Source: an alpha proteobacterium SCGC AAA280-P20
GTDB lineage: Bacteria > Pseudomonadota > Alphaproteobacteria > Pelagibacterales > Pelagibacteraceae
Length of the DNA: 39,840 nucleotides
Assembly: GCA_000371845.1 (NCBI GenBank)
Contig: AQUE01000004.1
Coordinates: 1-39,840, forward strand
Reading direction: 5' to 3'
Shown here one piece after another: positions 30,685 through 38,312 of the stretch. The notes under the pieces are model-generated. The model had not been told where the DNA came from and made no database searches. It saw only the letters and a list, made by a program, of their open reading frames with translations. How positions within the stretch are numbered: the first letter of the stretch is position 1; the number at the start of each line of letters is the position of its first letter. The position numbers and the translations under genes are program-made.

Positions 30685-31050
30685 ATGAGTTTATGCGTTT
30701 TGACAGGAGCCAAAGTTACAACTTTCGCAATTTCTTTTTTTACATTAACATGGACTCACTCCATTGAAAAAGTCGAATGGCAGGAAGATTGGAAAATAAT
30801 TAATTCTAAACTTAAAATTGTCGAGGCCAGAATCAAAGGTTCGGGCGCTGGAATGGAGCCGCCATCAAATGCTAAATTAATCAAAGGTTGGTGGGTTTAT
30901 AAACCAAAAGTTAGCGCTAAAGATGAATTGATCTTAGCAACCTCTGAAACGAATATTAAGAATTGGAGCATATGTTTTGATGGTACGTGTGAAGAACTTC
31001 CGAGAAACCAAAATAAACCGTTGAAGTTATATGCCTGCGATAGTAAATAA
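30685..31050 (+). CDS. DUF1850 domain-containing protein, TRAP-TAXI accessory
   Basis: A 121-residue protein of unknown role that matches DUF1850: a weak N-terminal hydrophobic segment, then TLTWTHSIEKVEWQEDWKI (the family's F...W.HSIer.pW.E.w), LKIVEARIKGSGAGMEPPSNAKL, the GWWVYKP segment and a final cysteine pair (CFDGTCEEL). DUF1850 genes are regularly linked to fused TRAP permeases of the TAXI type, as here. The ATG at 30685 lies directly after the permease stop. An export or membrane anchor function is likely but not shown. Confidence 0.83.
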   Translation: MSLCVLTGAKVTTFAISFFTLTWTHSIEKVEWQEDWKIINSKLKIVEARIKGSGAGMEPPSNAKLIKGWWVYKPKVSAKDELILATSETNIKNWSICFDGTCEELPRNQNKPLKLYACDSK

Positions 31051-31072
31051 ATCGTGAATTTCCTAAGCAACT

Positions 31073-33736
31073 ATGAGCAAAATTAATTCTTTTAAATCTA
31101 AAAAAACAATTAAAGTTAATGGAAAAGATTACGTTATTTACAGTTTAACAGAAGCTGAGAAGAACGGTCTTAAAGATATAAGCAAACTTCCAAAATCTCT
31201 TAAAGTTTTATTAGAAAATTTACTTCGTTACGAAGACAATAGCACAGTTGATAAAATCCAAATTAATGCCATTCAAAGTTGGCTAAACACTAAAACTTCA
31301 GACACTGAAATCGCATATCGCCCAGCTCGAGTTTTAATGCAGGATTACACAGGAATTCCAGCGGTTGCAGATTTAGCTGCAATGCGCGATGCAGTAAAAG
31401 CAAAAAATAAAGATCCAAAAAAAATTAATCCGTTATCGCAAGTAGATTTAGTCATTGATCATTCAGTTATGGTTGATAATTATGCAAATAAAGATTCATT
31501 TGATTTAAACGTTGAAAAAGAATTTTCAAGAAATGGTGAAAGATATTCATTTTTAAAATGGGGTCAGCAAGCATTTGATAATTTTAAAGTGGTCCCTCCA
31601 GGAACAGGAATTTGTCATCAAGTAAATTTAGAATATTTATCAAAAGTAGTTTGGTCTTCAGAAGTAAACGGAGAGTTAACTATTTATCCTGATACTTTAG
31701 TAGGCACCGACAGTCACACAACAATGGTCAACGGTCTTTCCGTTCTTGGTTGGGGAGTTGGTGGAATTGAAGCTGAAGCTGTAATGTTAGGGCAACCTAT
31801 TTCAATGTTAATTCCAGAAGTTGTCGGGTTTGAAGTTACAGGAAAATTACCAGAAGGCACAACAGCAACGGATTTAGTTTTAACCGTTACGCAAATGTTA
31901 AGAAAAAAAGGTGTAGTTGGAAAATTTGTAGAGTTTTATGGGGAAGGTTTAAAAAATTTATCTCTTGCAGACAGAGCAACCATTGCAAATATGGCGCCAG
32001 AATATGGAGCGACATGTGGATTTTTCCCAATTGATGAAGAGACGTTAAAATATTTAGAATTTACTGGAAGAGATAAAGACTTAATTAAGCTTATAGAAGT
32101 TTATGCAAAAGAGCAGGGACTATGGACAAGTTCAGGCATGGTATTTACGGATACTTTAAGTTTAGATGTAAGCACAGTAGTACCAACAATTGCAGGACCA
32201 AAACGTCCACAAGATAAAGTTTTATTAACGGATGCTGCAAAAGATTTTGATAAAAACTTCAAAGAGACAATAAAAAGAACCGCTTTAAAAGAATACGCAG
32301 TTGAAAACACAAATTACAAATTAAAAGATGGAAATATCGTAATTGCTGCAATCACATCTTGTACAAACACTTCTAATCCTAGCGTTTTAATTGCTGCTGG
32401 TCTTCTTGCTAAAAAAGCAATTGAAAAAGGATTGTCTTCTAAGCCTTGGGTTAAAACTTCATTAGCACCTGGTTCAAAAGTTGTGACAGACTACTTAGAA
32501 AAAGCTGGACTAGGTACTTATCTAAATCAATTAGGTTTTAATTTAGTAGGCTATGGCTGCACAACTTGCATTGGAAATTCTGGACCGTTAAATGACAATA
32601 TTAATAACGCGATTACAAAAGGCGAATTATACGTAGCATCAATTCTCTCAGGAAATAGAAATTTTGAAGGACGAGTGCATCCACAAGTTAAAGCAAATTA
32701 CTTAGCATCACCTCCTCTTGTTGTAGCTTACGCTATAGCAGGTTCAATGACGTTTGATCTTTATAAAGATTCACTTGGCAAAGATAAGAGTGGCAAAGAC
32801 GTATTCTTAAAAGATATTTGGCCATCTAATAAAGAGATTGCAGATACGATCTTAACTTCAATCACAGCGCAGATGTATAGATCAAGGTACGATAACGTTT
32901 CAGAAGGTCCTGCTAGCTGGCAGAAAATTAAAACAGTTGCGAGCAGTATTTATGATTGGGATGAAAAATCAACTTACGTTAAACGACCACCATTCTTTGA
33001 AAATTTACCTGACAAACCAGAAGGATTTAAAGCGATTAAAAACGCAAGACCTCTTCTTATTTTAGCTGATTCAATAACAACGGATCATATTTCTCCAGCA
33101 GGATCTATTCAAAAGTCTGGACCTACAGGCGATTATTTTATGCAGCATCAAGTATTGCAAAAAGATTTTAACTCTTATGGAGCAAGAAGAGGAAATCATG
33201 AAGTGATGATGCGCGGAACATTTGCAAACATTCGAATTAAAAATGAAATGGCACCAGGTACAGAAGGCGGAGTTACAATGCTGCACCCTGATAAAAAAGT
33301 AATGCCAGTATTTGATGCTTCTATGGAGTATCAAAAAAGAAAAGTAGATCTTATTGTAATTGCTGGAAAAGAGTACGGAACAGGATCATCACGTGACTGG
33401 GCTGCAAAGGGAACAAAACTTTTAGGAGTTAAAGCTGTTATTGCAGAAAGCTTTGAGAGAATCCACAGATCTAATCTAGTCGGTATGGGGATTTTACCTC
33501 TTCAGTTTAAAGAAGGTTTTTCTAGAAAAACTTTAAATTTAAAAGGATCTGAAATCATAAATATTCTAAACGTTGAAAAAAGTTTAAAGCCCAGAGAAGA
33601 AGTAACTGTTGAATTCTTATACGAAGATGGAAGTTCTAAAAAAATAAATGTTCTTTCTAGAATCGATACTGATAATGAAACTGAATACTACAAGCATGGC
33701 GGGATTCTTCAGTATGTTCTAAGAAATATGGCTTAG
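31073..33736 (+). CDS. acnA: Aconitate hydratase AcnA
   Basis: Aconitase is the [4Fe-4S] TCA cycle enzyme that isomerises citrate to isocitrate. The 887 residues match the AcnA/IRP length. Ordered landmarks are RPARVLMQDYTGIPAVADLAAMRDA (core VLMQDYTGIPAVADLA), GTDSHTTMVNGL, the cluster ligands in ITSCTNTSNPSV (about residue 432) and GYGCTTCIGNSGPL (about 498-501), and the C-terminal swivelling domain with ADSITTDHISPAGSI, then GKEYGTGSSRDWAAKG and RIHRSNLVGMGILPL. With fumC at 17374 it is the second TCA gene in the window, but the two are not adjacent. Confidence 0.97.
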   Translation: MSKINSFKSKKTIKVNGKDYVIYSLTEAEKNGLKDISKLPKSLKVLLENLLRYEDNSTVDKIQINAIQSWLNTKTSDTEIAYRPARVLMQDYTGIPAVADLAAMRDAVKAKNKDPKKINPLSQVDLVIDHSVMVDNYANKDSFDLNVEKEFSRNGERYSFLKWGQQAFDNFKVVPPGTGICHQVNLEYLSKVVWSSEVNGELTIYPDTLVGTDSHTTMVNGLSVLGWGVGGIEAEAVMLGQPISMLIPEVVGFEVTGKLPEGTTATDLVLTVTQMLRKKGVVGKFVEFYGEGLKNLSLADRATIANMAPEYGATCGFFPIDEETLKYLEFTGRDKDLIKLIEVYAKEQGLWTSSGMVFTDTLSLDVSTVVPTIAGPKRPQDKVLLTDAAKDFDKNFKETIKRTALKEYAVENTNYKLKDGNIVIAAITSCTNTSNPSVLIAAGLLAKKAIEKGLSSKPWVKTSLAPGSKVVTDYLEKAGLGTYLNQLGFNLVGYGCTTCIGNSGPLNDNINNAITKGELYVASILSGNRNFEGRVHPQVKANYLASPPLVVAYAIAGSMTFDLYKDSLGKDKSGKDVFLKDIWPSNKEIADTILTSITAQMYRSRYDNVSEGPASWQKIKTVASSIYDWDEKSTYVKRPPFFENLPDKPEGFKAIKNARPLLILADSITTDHISPAGSIQKSGPTGDYFMQHQVLQKDFNSYGARRGNHEVMMRGTFANIRIKNEMAPGTEGGVTMLHPDKKVMPVFDASMEYQKRKVDLIVIAGKEYGTGSSRDWAAKGTKLLGVKAVIAESFERIHRSNLVGMGILPLQFKEGFSRKTLNLKGSEIINILNVEKSLKPREEVTVEFLYEDGSSKKINVLSRIDTDNETEYYKHGGILQYVLRNMA

Positions 33737-33817
33737 ATTATTTTCATAAAACAATAATAATATAACGCTTTCAAATTATAGTTTTTATTTTATATAAAGT
33801 AATTATATATAATTTTT

Positions 33818-36064
33818 ATGTTTTTTAATTTACGCAGAAATTTAAAATTAATATTCTTATTAAGTATAATTAATTTAAATTTTTTATTAATTAAAAATTC
33901 TTTTTGTGCCGATATTGAAAACTCAGGATCAATTTCTTCCTCAAGTAGCCATTCTGGTGTAATAAATAATTCTAATAATATAACAAATTTAACAAACCGA
34001 GGTTTAGTTAACGCTACAGGAGATTGGGGCTATGGTATCTATACATCAGCAAATATAACAAATTTAACAAACAACTTAGGGATAATTTCTACGTCAGGAC
34101 TATATGGTAATGGAATTTATAATTATACATCAACTATAACAAATTTAACAAACTCAGGAACAATTTCTACATCAGGAAACTATGGTAATGGAATTCGTAA
34201 TAATAGCACAATAACAAATTTGGCAAACTCAGTCACAATTTCTACCTCAGGATCATATGCTTATGGAATTTATAATGGTGTAGGCGCCATAACAACAACT
34301 CTAACAAATTCAGGCACAGTTTCTGCCTCAGGATCATATGCTTATGGAATTTATAATAGTGTAGGCGCCATAACAACAACTCTAACAAATTCAGGCACAG
34401 TTTCTGCCTCAGGATCATATGCTTATGGAATTTATAATGATGGCACAATAACAAATTTGAACAATTCACAAGGACAAGGTAACTCATCTGGATCCTTAAA
34501 ATATAGGGGCAAATTACCTACATATTATAATATTATTATTAATAGTACTTCTGACTTCGGCAAAATCATTTTTACTTTGCCATCCGGCTCAACAACTTTT
34601 GGTATTTATGCAGGATCTACTGTTGCAGCTGGAACTTATCAAGACGTCTTAACAGGTGTTACCAGTTCTCATTTATCATCTTTATCTGGAACTTATGGAT
34701 CTTACAGTTGGACTTTAGCTTCTGATACTACTAATTATGATTTAATAATAACAGGATCCTCACCATCTCGTTCGGCTTATAATCAAACAGTAACTAAACC
34801 ACAACTCACAAGCATTGCTACACAATTAGAAGCCATAAGAACCAAAGGCACTAAAACTACTTTAACAAATACTTTAGATAATCTTTCAGAGGCTCAACTT
34901 GAATCTGCAGTAAAAAAAATACAAGGTACAACAACTGTTAAAGCTGCAGCTCAATCAGTGCAGGCTCAGTCAAGTTTTAAAACAGCGCTATCTACTGTTA
35001 CTTCACCAGGATCTTCATCTTCAATGACTAATGTAACCAAAACAAATCAAGGAAATTTAACTTTTGCTGATTTACAAACAAATAATCTTTATGCAAAAAT
35101 TCAGCCTGCAAATTATTCTGATGATAATGCTTTCTTTGATTATAAAAATAATCAAGTACCCGTTAATGCATTAGAGTTTTTTAAATCTAATAGAAATATT
35201 AATCTAGTTGAAAAAGATGATTTAAAAGAAAGTGGTTTTTTTCTTAGAACCTTTGGATCCGTTACAAATTATGCAGCTATAAATAGTGATGACAATAGTT
35301 ATGGAAGTGACTCTTACGGATTACTAGGAGGTTTTCAGCATAAAATTGATGAGAATTTATATCAAGGCTATTCATTAGGATTTTCTAAAAGCAAACTTAC
35401 TTTAGATGCTGGAGAGGGTAATACAAAAACAAATACTATTCATGGAAGTATTTATAGAAAATTAGATGAAAAAGAATACGGATCAACAGCTACTTTCAGT
35501 GGTTATGTTTCATTTATTGATAACGTTAGAAATATTAGCGAGACAAGTGAAATATTAAAATCATCACCAACAAATGGTGGGTTAGATTTTTCAGTTCAAT
35601 ATGTAAAGAAAATGGAATTACTTGGGTTGAATTTTTATCCATCAGCTTCATTTACAACAACTTATGGTATTGTTAAAAATTATAAAGAAACAGGCGGATC
35701 TGGCAGTGCATTAGAAATTAAATCTCACAATGTTTTAGCGATAAAACCAGAAATTGGATTTACTTTAGAAAATAACTTTATTCAAACTGACAAAATAACT
35801 GAAGGAGCAAACTTTTCATTATTTGCAAATAGGCAGCAGTATTTAGATGGTCACACCAATACCTCATCTATGATTGGTGAAAATAGCTGGAGCGCAAGTA
35901 CTTTACCAAAAACTAAAGATGATTTTTTAACAGCAGGGATTGGTTATGTTGCTAAAAATATAGAAGAAAAATCTGATTTAAATTTTAACTTCTTTTATAC
36001 TCAATCAACAAACAATAGTTTAAATTCTAGTCTGTTTTCAATTTCTTATAATAAGACTTTTTAA
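33818..36064 (+). CDS. Autotransporter with repeat passenger and C-terminal beta-barrel
   Basis: A 748-residue type V secreted surface protein. Residues 1-31 are a signal peptide ending NSFCA. Residues about 48-220 are six or seven repeats of 24-27 residues of the form ITNLTNSGTISTSGSYGYGIYN, which should stack as a beta-solenoid. After a low-complexity region and a helical segment rich in Gln/Ala (LSEAQLESAVKKIQ), residues about 471-748 form the outer-membrane barrel, opening FFLRTFGSVTNYA and ending in the terminal phenylalanine of SISYNKTF that the BAM complex recognises. Likely an adhesin or surface layer protein; no enzymatic domain was seen. A TATAAT box ends five bases before the ATG. 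The base composition and serine/threonine richness differ from neighbouring genes. Confidence 0.85.
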   Translation: MFFNLRRNLKLIFLLSIINLNFLLIKNSFCADIENSGSISSSSSHSGVINNSNNITNLTNRGLVNATGDWGYGIYTSANITNLTNNLGIISTSGLYGNGIYNYTSTITNLTNSGTISTSGNYGNGIRNNSTITNLANSVTISTSGSYAYGIYNGVGAITTTLTNSGTVSASGSYAYGIYNSVGAITTTLTNSGTVSASGSYAYGIYNDGTITNLNNSQGQGNSSGSLKYRGKLPTYYNIIINSTSDFGKIIFTLPSGSTTFGIYAGSTVAAGTYQDVLTGVTSSHLSSLSGTYGSYSWTLASDTTNYDLIITGSSPSRSAYNQTVTKPQLTSIATQLEAIRTKGTKTTLTNTLDNLSEAQLESAVKKIQGTTTVKAAAQSVQAQSSFKTALSTVTSPGSSSSMTNVTKTNQGNLTFADLQTNNLYAKIQPANYSDDNAFFDYKNNQVPVNALEFFKSNRNINLVEKDDLKESGFFLRTFGSVTNYAAINSDDNSYGSDSYGLLGGFQHKIDENLYQGYSLGFSKSKLTLDAGEGNTKTNTIHGSIYRKLDEKEYGSTATFSGYVSFIDNVRNISETSEILKSSPTNGGLDFSVQYVKKMELLGLNFYPSASFTTTYGIVKNYKETGGSGSALEIKSHNVLAIKPEIGFTLENNFIQTDKITEGANFSLFANRQQYLDGHTNTSSMIGENSWSASTLPKTKDDFLTAGIGYVAKNIEEKSDLNFNFFYTQSTNNSLNSSLFSISYNKTF
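34250..34438 (+). repeat. 81-base tandem repeat in the autotransporter passenger
   Basis: Units starting GGATCATATGCTTATGG occur at 34250, 34331 and 34412, an exact 81-base period (27 codons). The first two units are almost identical at DNA level and the third is cut after about 27 bases. Upstream units coding for related rungs are much more diverged. The pattern suggests a recent in-frame duplication by slippage or unequal recombination. Confidence 0.9.
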
Positions 36065-36105
36065 ATAATTAAATCTTTTCAATATTAGCAATTCTTTTTT
36101 TTATT

Positions 36106-36618
36106 ATGACTCACGCGCCTGCATTCTTAATTGATAAAGGATTGTCACCGCAAATTGGAACTATTGTGTTAGCATTAATAGGACTATTTAATATTTTTGG
36201 AACTTATTATGCAGGATTCTTAGGAGCTAAAATTAGAAAGCCTTTACTCTTAAGTTCAATTTACGCATCTCGTGCAGTAATTATTTTAATTTTTATTTTA
36301 TTTCCTGTTTCAAATTTAACAGCTTATGTATTTGCAGCTTTAATGGGAGTATTATGGCTTTCAACAATTCCTTTAACCCAAGGAACAATTACGACAGTTT
36401 TTGGTGTTAAAAATATGAGCATGCTTTATGGAATTGCATTTTTATTTCATCAGGTCGGAGCTTTTTTAGGAGGTTGGTTAGGGGGTAAAGTTTACGATAT
36501 GACAGGCTCTTATGATATTGTTTGGTATATTTCAATTGCACTTGGAGTATTTGGTGCAATTATTAATTATCCTATTGAGGAAAAAACAATAACAAGATTA
36601 GAAAAACAAACAGCATGA
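36106..36618 (+). CDS. MFS transporter, C-terminal half only (truncated remnant)
   Basis: The 170 residues resemble the second six-helix half of a major facilitator transporter: MTHAPAFLIDKGLSPQIGT (like the usual THxPAYLxDxGLs), GLFNIFGTYYAGFLGAKI, a helix pair around SIYASRAVIILIFIL, LSTIPLTQGTITTVFG and FLFHQVGAFLGGWLGGKVYDMTG. A whole MFS protein needs about 400 residues, and the N-terminal half is absent. The frame is open back to 36073 (further hydrophobic codons), then a stop at 36070-36072. The autotransporter ends at 36064. The gene was probably broken when the autotransporter segment arrived, and is likely non-functional unless it works with another half. Confidence 0.75.
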   Translation: MTHAPAFLIDKGLSPQIGTIVLALIGLFNIFGTYYAGFLGAKIRKPLLLSSIYASRAVIILIFILFPVSNLTAYVFAALMGVLWLSTIPLTQGTITTVFGVKNMSMLYGIAFLFHQVGAFLGGWLGGKVYDMTGSYDIVWYISIALGVFGAIINYPIEEKTITRLEKQTA

Positions 36619-36734
36619 AAAAATCAGCAATTTTTTTATGGGTTGGTTTTGCTTTATTTCTTTTAGTAGTTGCTTATTCTTATCAAACAAAAGGAATGGA
36701 GCTTTATTTTTTAATTTCTAAGCTTTGTTCTTAA
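36615..36734 (+). CDS. 39-residue predicted membrane peptide, unknown
   Basis: An ATG that overlaps the MFS fragment stop (ATGA) opens a 39-codon frame: a lysine start, one hydrophobic helix (AIFLWVGFALFLLVVAYSY) and a short tail ending in KLCS. It ends at the base beside the end of the convergent micro-gene at 36735. I do not recognise it. Coupled spacing and a membrane-like composition favour a real gene, but such short frames occur by chance in AT-rich DNA. Confidence 0.5.
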   Translation: MKKSAIFLWVGFALFLLVVAYSYQTKGMELYFLISKLCS

Positions 36735-36833
36735 TTATTTTTTATTATTTTCAATCCAAGATAAAAATACAAAGAATAGAATAGTTCCAACTACCCCAAC
36801 CACAAAAAGTATTAAACCGGTAATTAAGCTCAT
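36735..36833 (-). CDS. 32-residue predicted membrane peptide, unknown
   Basis: A minus-strand frame starting ATG at 36833: one hydrophobic helix (ITGLILFVVGVVGTILFFVF) and a charged end WIENNKK. It begins seven bases after the stop of the zinc-ribbon gene upstream on the same strand and could be the third gene of that operon. The topology would be N-out or N-in single-span. I do not recognise a family. Confidence 0.5.
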   Translation of the reverse strand: MSLITGLILFVVGVVGTILFFVFLSWIENNKK

Positions 36834-36840
36834 AAAGTGT

Positions 36841-37299
36841 TTATTTTGGTTTTGGTATAAATGCTTCTATAATGTCTGAATAATATTTTTTTAAATATTC
36901 AACAAATTCTTCTAAAAGACTAAAGAAATCAGCAAACTCAGGATTTTTACTAAGTATATATTCTCTGTTTTCAAAGCTAACAGCTATACCTATTATTGAG
37001 ACAATCAGAATAGTGAAAAAGATTTTAATATAATTTATTTTACTTTTATTCTCATATTTAATTGGAACATTATTTTTGCTAGGTTTTTCTTTTATTATTT
37101 TTTGATTTTTAGATTTTTCTTTTTTTTCCTCTTCTTGTTTTATTTGATTTTCTTTTAAAACTTTAAATTCTTCTGAACTTGCTGGTTCTTGAAACCATTT
37201 TTCATCGCAAACTCCACACTGGACTACTCGACCATTAATACCAATTTCTTCAGCTTTCACAGCAAACTTATATTTCTTACAAGCGCATTCAATAATCAT
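36841..37299 (-). CDS. Zinc-ribbon (MJ0042-type) single-span membrane protein
   Basis: A 152-residue protein. The first 36 residues resemble the MJ0042 zinc-ribbon: MIIECACKKYKFAVKAEEIG then GRVVQCGVCDEKWFQ, with four cysteines as C-x-C and C-x2-C (most members have C-x2-C twice). A highly charged Lys/Glu linker follows, then one membrane helix (IKIFFTILIVSIIGIAVSF, about 90-108) and a short acidic domain. Alphaproteobacteria commonly have such proteins; their role is unknown. Its start overlaps the stop of the upstream small gene by four bases. Confidence 0.8.
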   Translation of the reverse strand: MIIECACKKYKFAVKAEEIGINGRVVQCGVCDEKWFQEPASSEEFKVLKENQIKQEEEKKEKSKNQKIIKEKPSKNNVPIKYENKSKINYIKIFFTILIVSIIGIAVSFENREYILSKNPEFADFFSLLEEFVEYLKKYYSDIIEAFIPKPK

Positions 37300-37625
37300 T
37301 TAAAAATAATACGGTTTAATATTAAAATATCTTTAGCATTATTTACCACTAATAAATCATATTTTTTTTTCATTTCATTTTCTTTTTTGGATTCCATATT
37401 ATTTATTAATTTTTTTGGACTTTCATTTTTTGAAGAAACTTCATTTATAATTCTTCTCGCTGATTCTTGAATAGGTTTAACTTTTAAAATATTATCTACA
37501 GCGTTTAAGATATCTTTTACGGGAATCTCGTTTGCAATTTTTTTCTTTGATTCTTCAGCAGATTTAACTTTTAGAATATCATCTACTGCATTTAAGATGT
37601 CTTTTACTGAGTAATCTTGTTTCAT
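37296..37625 (-). CDS. Small protein with a duplicated 29-residue unit, unknown
   Basis: A 109-residue, lysine-rich and largely helical protein. Residues about 6-34 (SVKDILNAVDDILKVK start) are repeated at about 35-63 (PVKDILNAVDNILKVK start), with the same tail pattern (ESKKKIANEI versus ESARRIINEV). The N-terminal motif recalls the short helix at the start of PopZ/DUF2497-type proteins, but the match is too weak to assign. No signal or membrane segment. It overlaps the zinc-ribbon gene by ATGA, suggesting the two act together. Confidence 0.6.
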   Translation of the reverse strand: MKQDYSVKDILNAVDDILKVKSAEESKKKIANEIPVKDILNAVDNILKVKPIQESARRIINEVSSKNESPKKLINNMESKKENEMKKKYDLLVVNNAKDILILNRIIFK

Positions 37626-37650
37626 GAATACACTGTAATTTAATCTTATT

Positions 37651-37663
37651 AATCTTCAAGATT
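37651..37663. repeat. 13-base palindrome in the divergent gap
   Basis: AATCTT-C-AAGATT is a perfect inverted repeat in the 138-base gap between the divergent genes at 37625 and 37764. It could be an operator for either side, but the base composition makes chance possible. Confidence 0.25.
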
Positions 37664-37763
37664 CTTTTATTGAATTGTTATTATTTGAAGTTAATTGTCT
37701 TTAACATTAACATTTGTGGATTATTTTTTAATACTTTTAAGATAAAAGGTTAGAATATTAGCT

Positions 37764-38153
37764 ATGAAAAATTCAATTAATATTAAAAGTAAAGATAACA
37801 TTACTTTCGGAATTTTATTTTTTATTTTCTTTCTTATCGTTGGGCTTTACCCATTAAAATCAGGCGGAGTTATTAGAGTTTGGTCTATTGTTTTTTCTTT
37901 AGTATTTTTAATTATAACTATTATTAGACCTAATTTATTTACTTTTTTAAACAAATTGTGGATCCAATTTGGAATTTTACTTGGAAAAATAATATCTCCA
38001 ATTGTTATGGGTTTAGTTTTTTTCTTTGTGGTAACGCCTATTGGAATGCTTGTTAGAATATTAAAAAAGGATGTTATGGGTTTAAAAAGAGGAGCCTCTT
38101 CTTATTGGATCAATAGAGAAGAGAAAGTACAGAGTATGAAGAAACAATTTTAA
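37764..38153 (+). CDS. SxtJ-family membrane protein
   Basis: A 129-residue protein with three to four hydrophobic segments: FGILFFIFFLIVGLYPLKSG (family-like start), WSIVFSLVFLIITIIRPNLF, then LWIQFGILLGKIISPIVMGLVFFFVVTPIGMLVRILKKD (core GKIISPIVMGLVFFFV). The P-IGMLVRILKKD end with LKR(G) and SYWINRE is characteristic of SxtJ-like proteins, named after the saxitoxin cluster but widespread. Such genes sit beside carbamoyltransferases, as here. Function unknown. TAGAAT at 37751-37756 is a weak -10 candidate near the start. Confidence 0.82.
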   Translation: MKNSINIKSKDNITFGILFFIFFLIVGLYPLKSGGVIRVWSIVFSLVFLIITIIRPNLFTFLNKLWIQFGILLGKIISPIVMGLVFFFVVTPIGMLVRILKKDVMGLKRGASSYWINREEKVQSMKKQF

Positions 38154-38305
38154 TGATTGAATTTTTAAAAGAGTTTTGGGATTTTTTAAAAGTTAGAAAG
38201 AAGTATTGGCTTCTTCCTATTCTGATCGTTCTTGTTTTATTTGGAGCGTTAATTGTGCTTAGCCAAGGCACAGCAGTTGCTCCATTTATTTACACTATAT
38301 TTTAA
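38153..38305 (+). CDS. DUF5989-type membrane micro-protein
   Basis: A 50-codon frame that starts within the stop of the SxtJ-like gene (TAATG). It reads MIEFLKEFWDFLKVRKKYW, a helix (LLPILIVLVLFGALIVL) and SQGTAVAPFIYTIF. This form (FL.eF..Fl..rKKyWL.P, ending SqgSa.aPFIYtlF) is what I know of the DUF5989/SaxL-like family found between sxtJ-like and carbamoyltransferase genes. The exact one-base coupling and conserved ending make it a real gene despite its size. Confidence 0.8.
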   Translation: MIEFLKEFWDFLKVRKKYWLLPILIVLVLFGALIVLSQGTAVAPFIYTIF

Positions 38306-38312
38306 TTTTTAA

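Noticed and set aside
33071..33334. Minus-strand 87-codon frame inside acnA
   Set aside because: Its cysteine- and histidine-rich product has no recognisable pattern and lies wholly within a well-conserved aconitase coding region.
34250..34438. Possible CRISPR-like array
   Set aside because: The units are contiguous without unique spacers, keep the coding frame and lie in the middle of a protein with clear signal peptide and barrel.
34242..34487. Minus-strand 81-codon frame with internal repeats, opposite the autotransporter
   Set aside because: It only mirrors the 81-base repeat of the autotransporter passenger; an 81-base period is a multiple of three, so all frames stay open.
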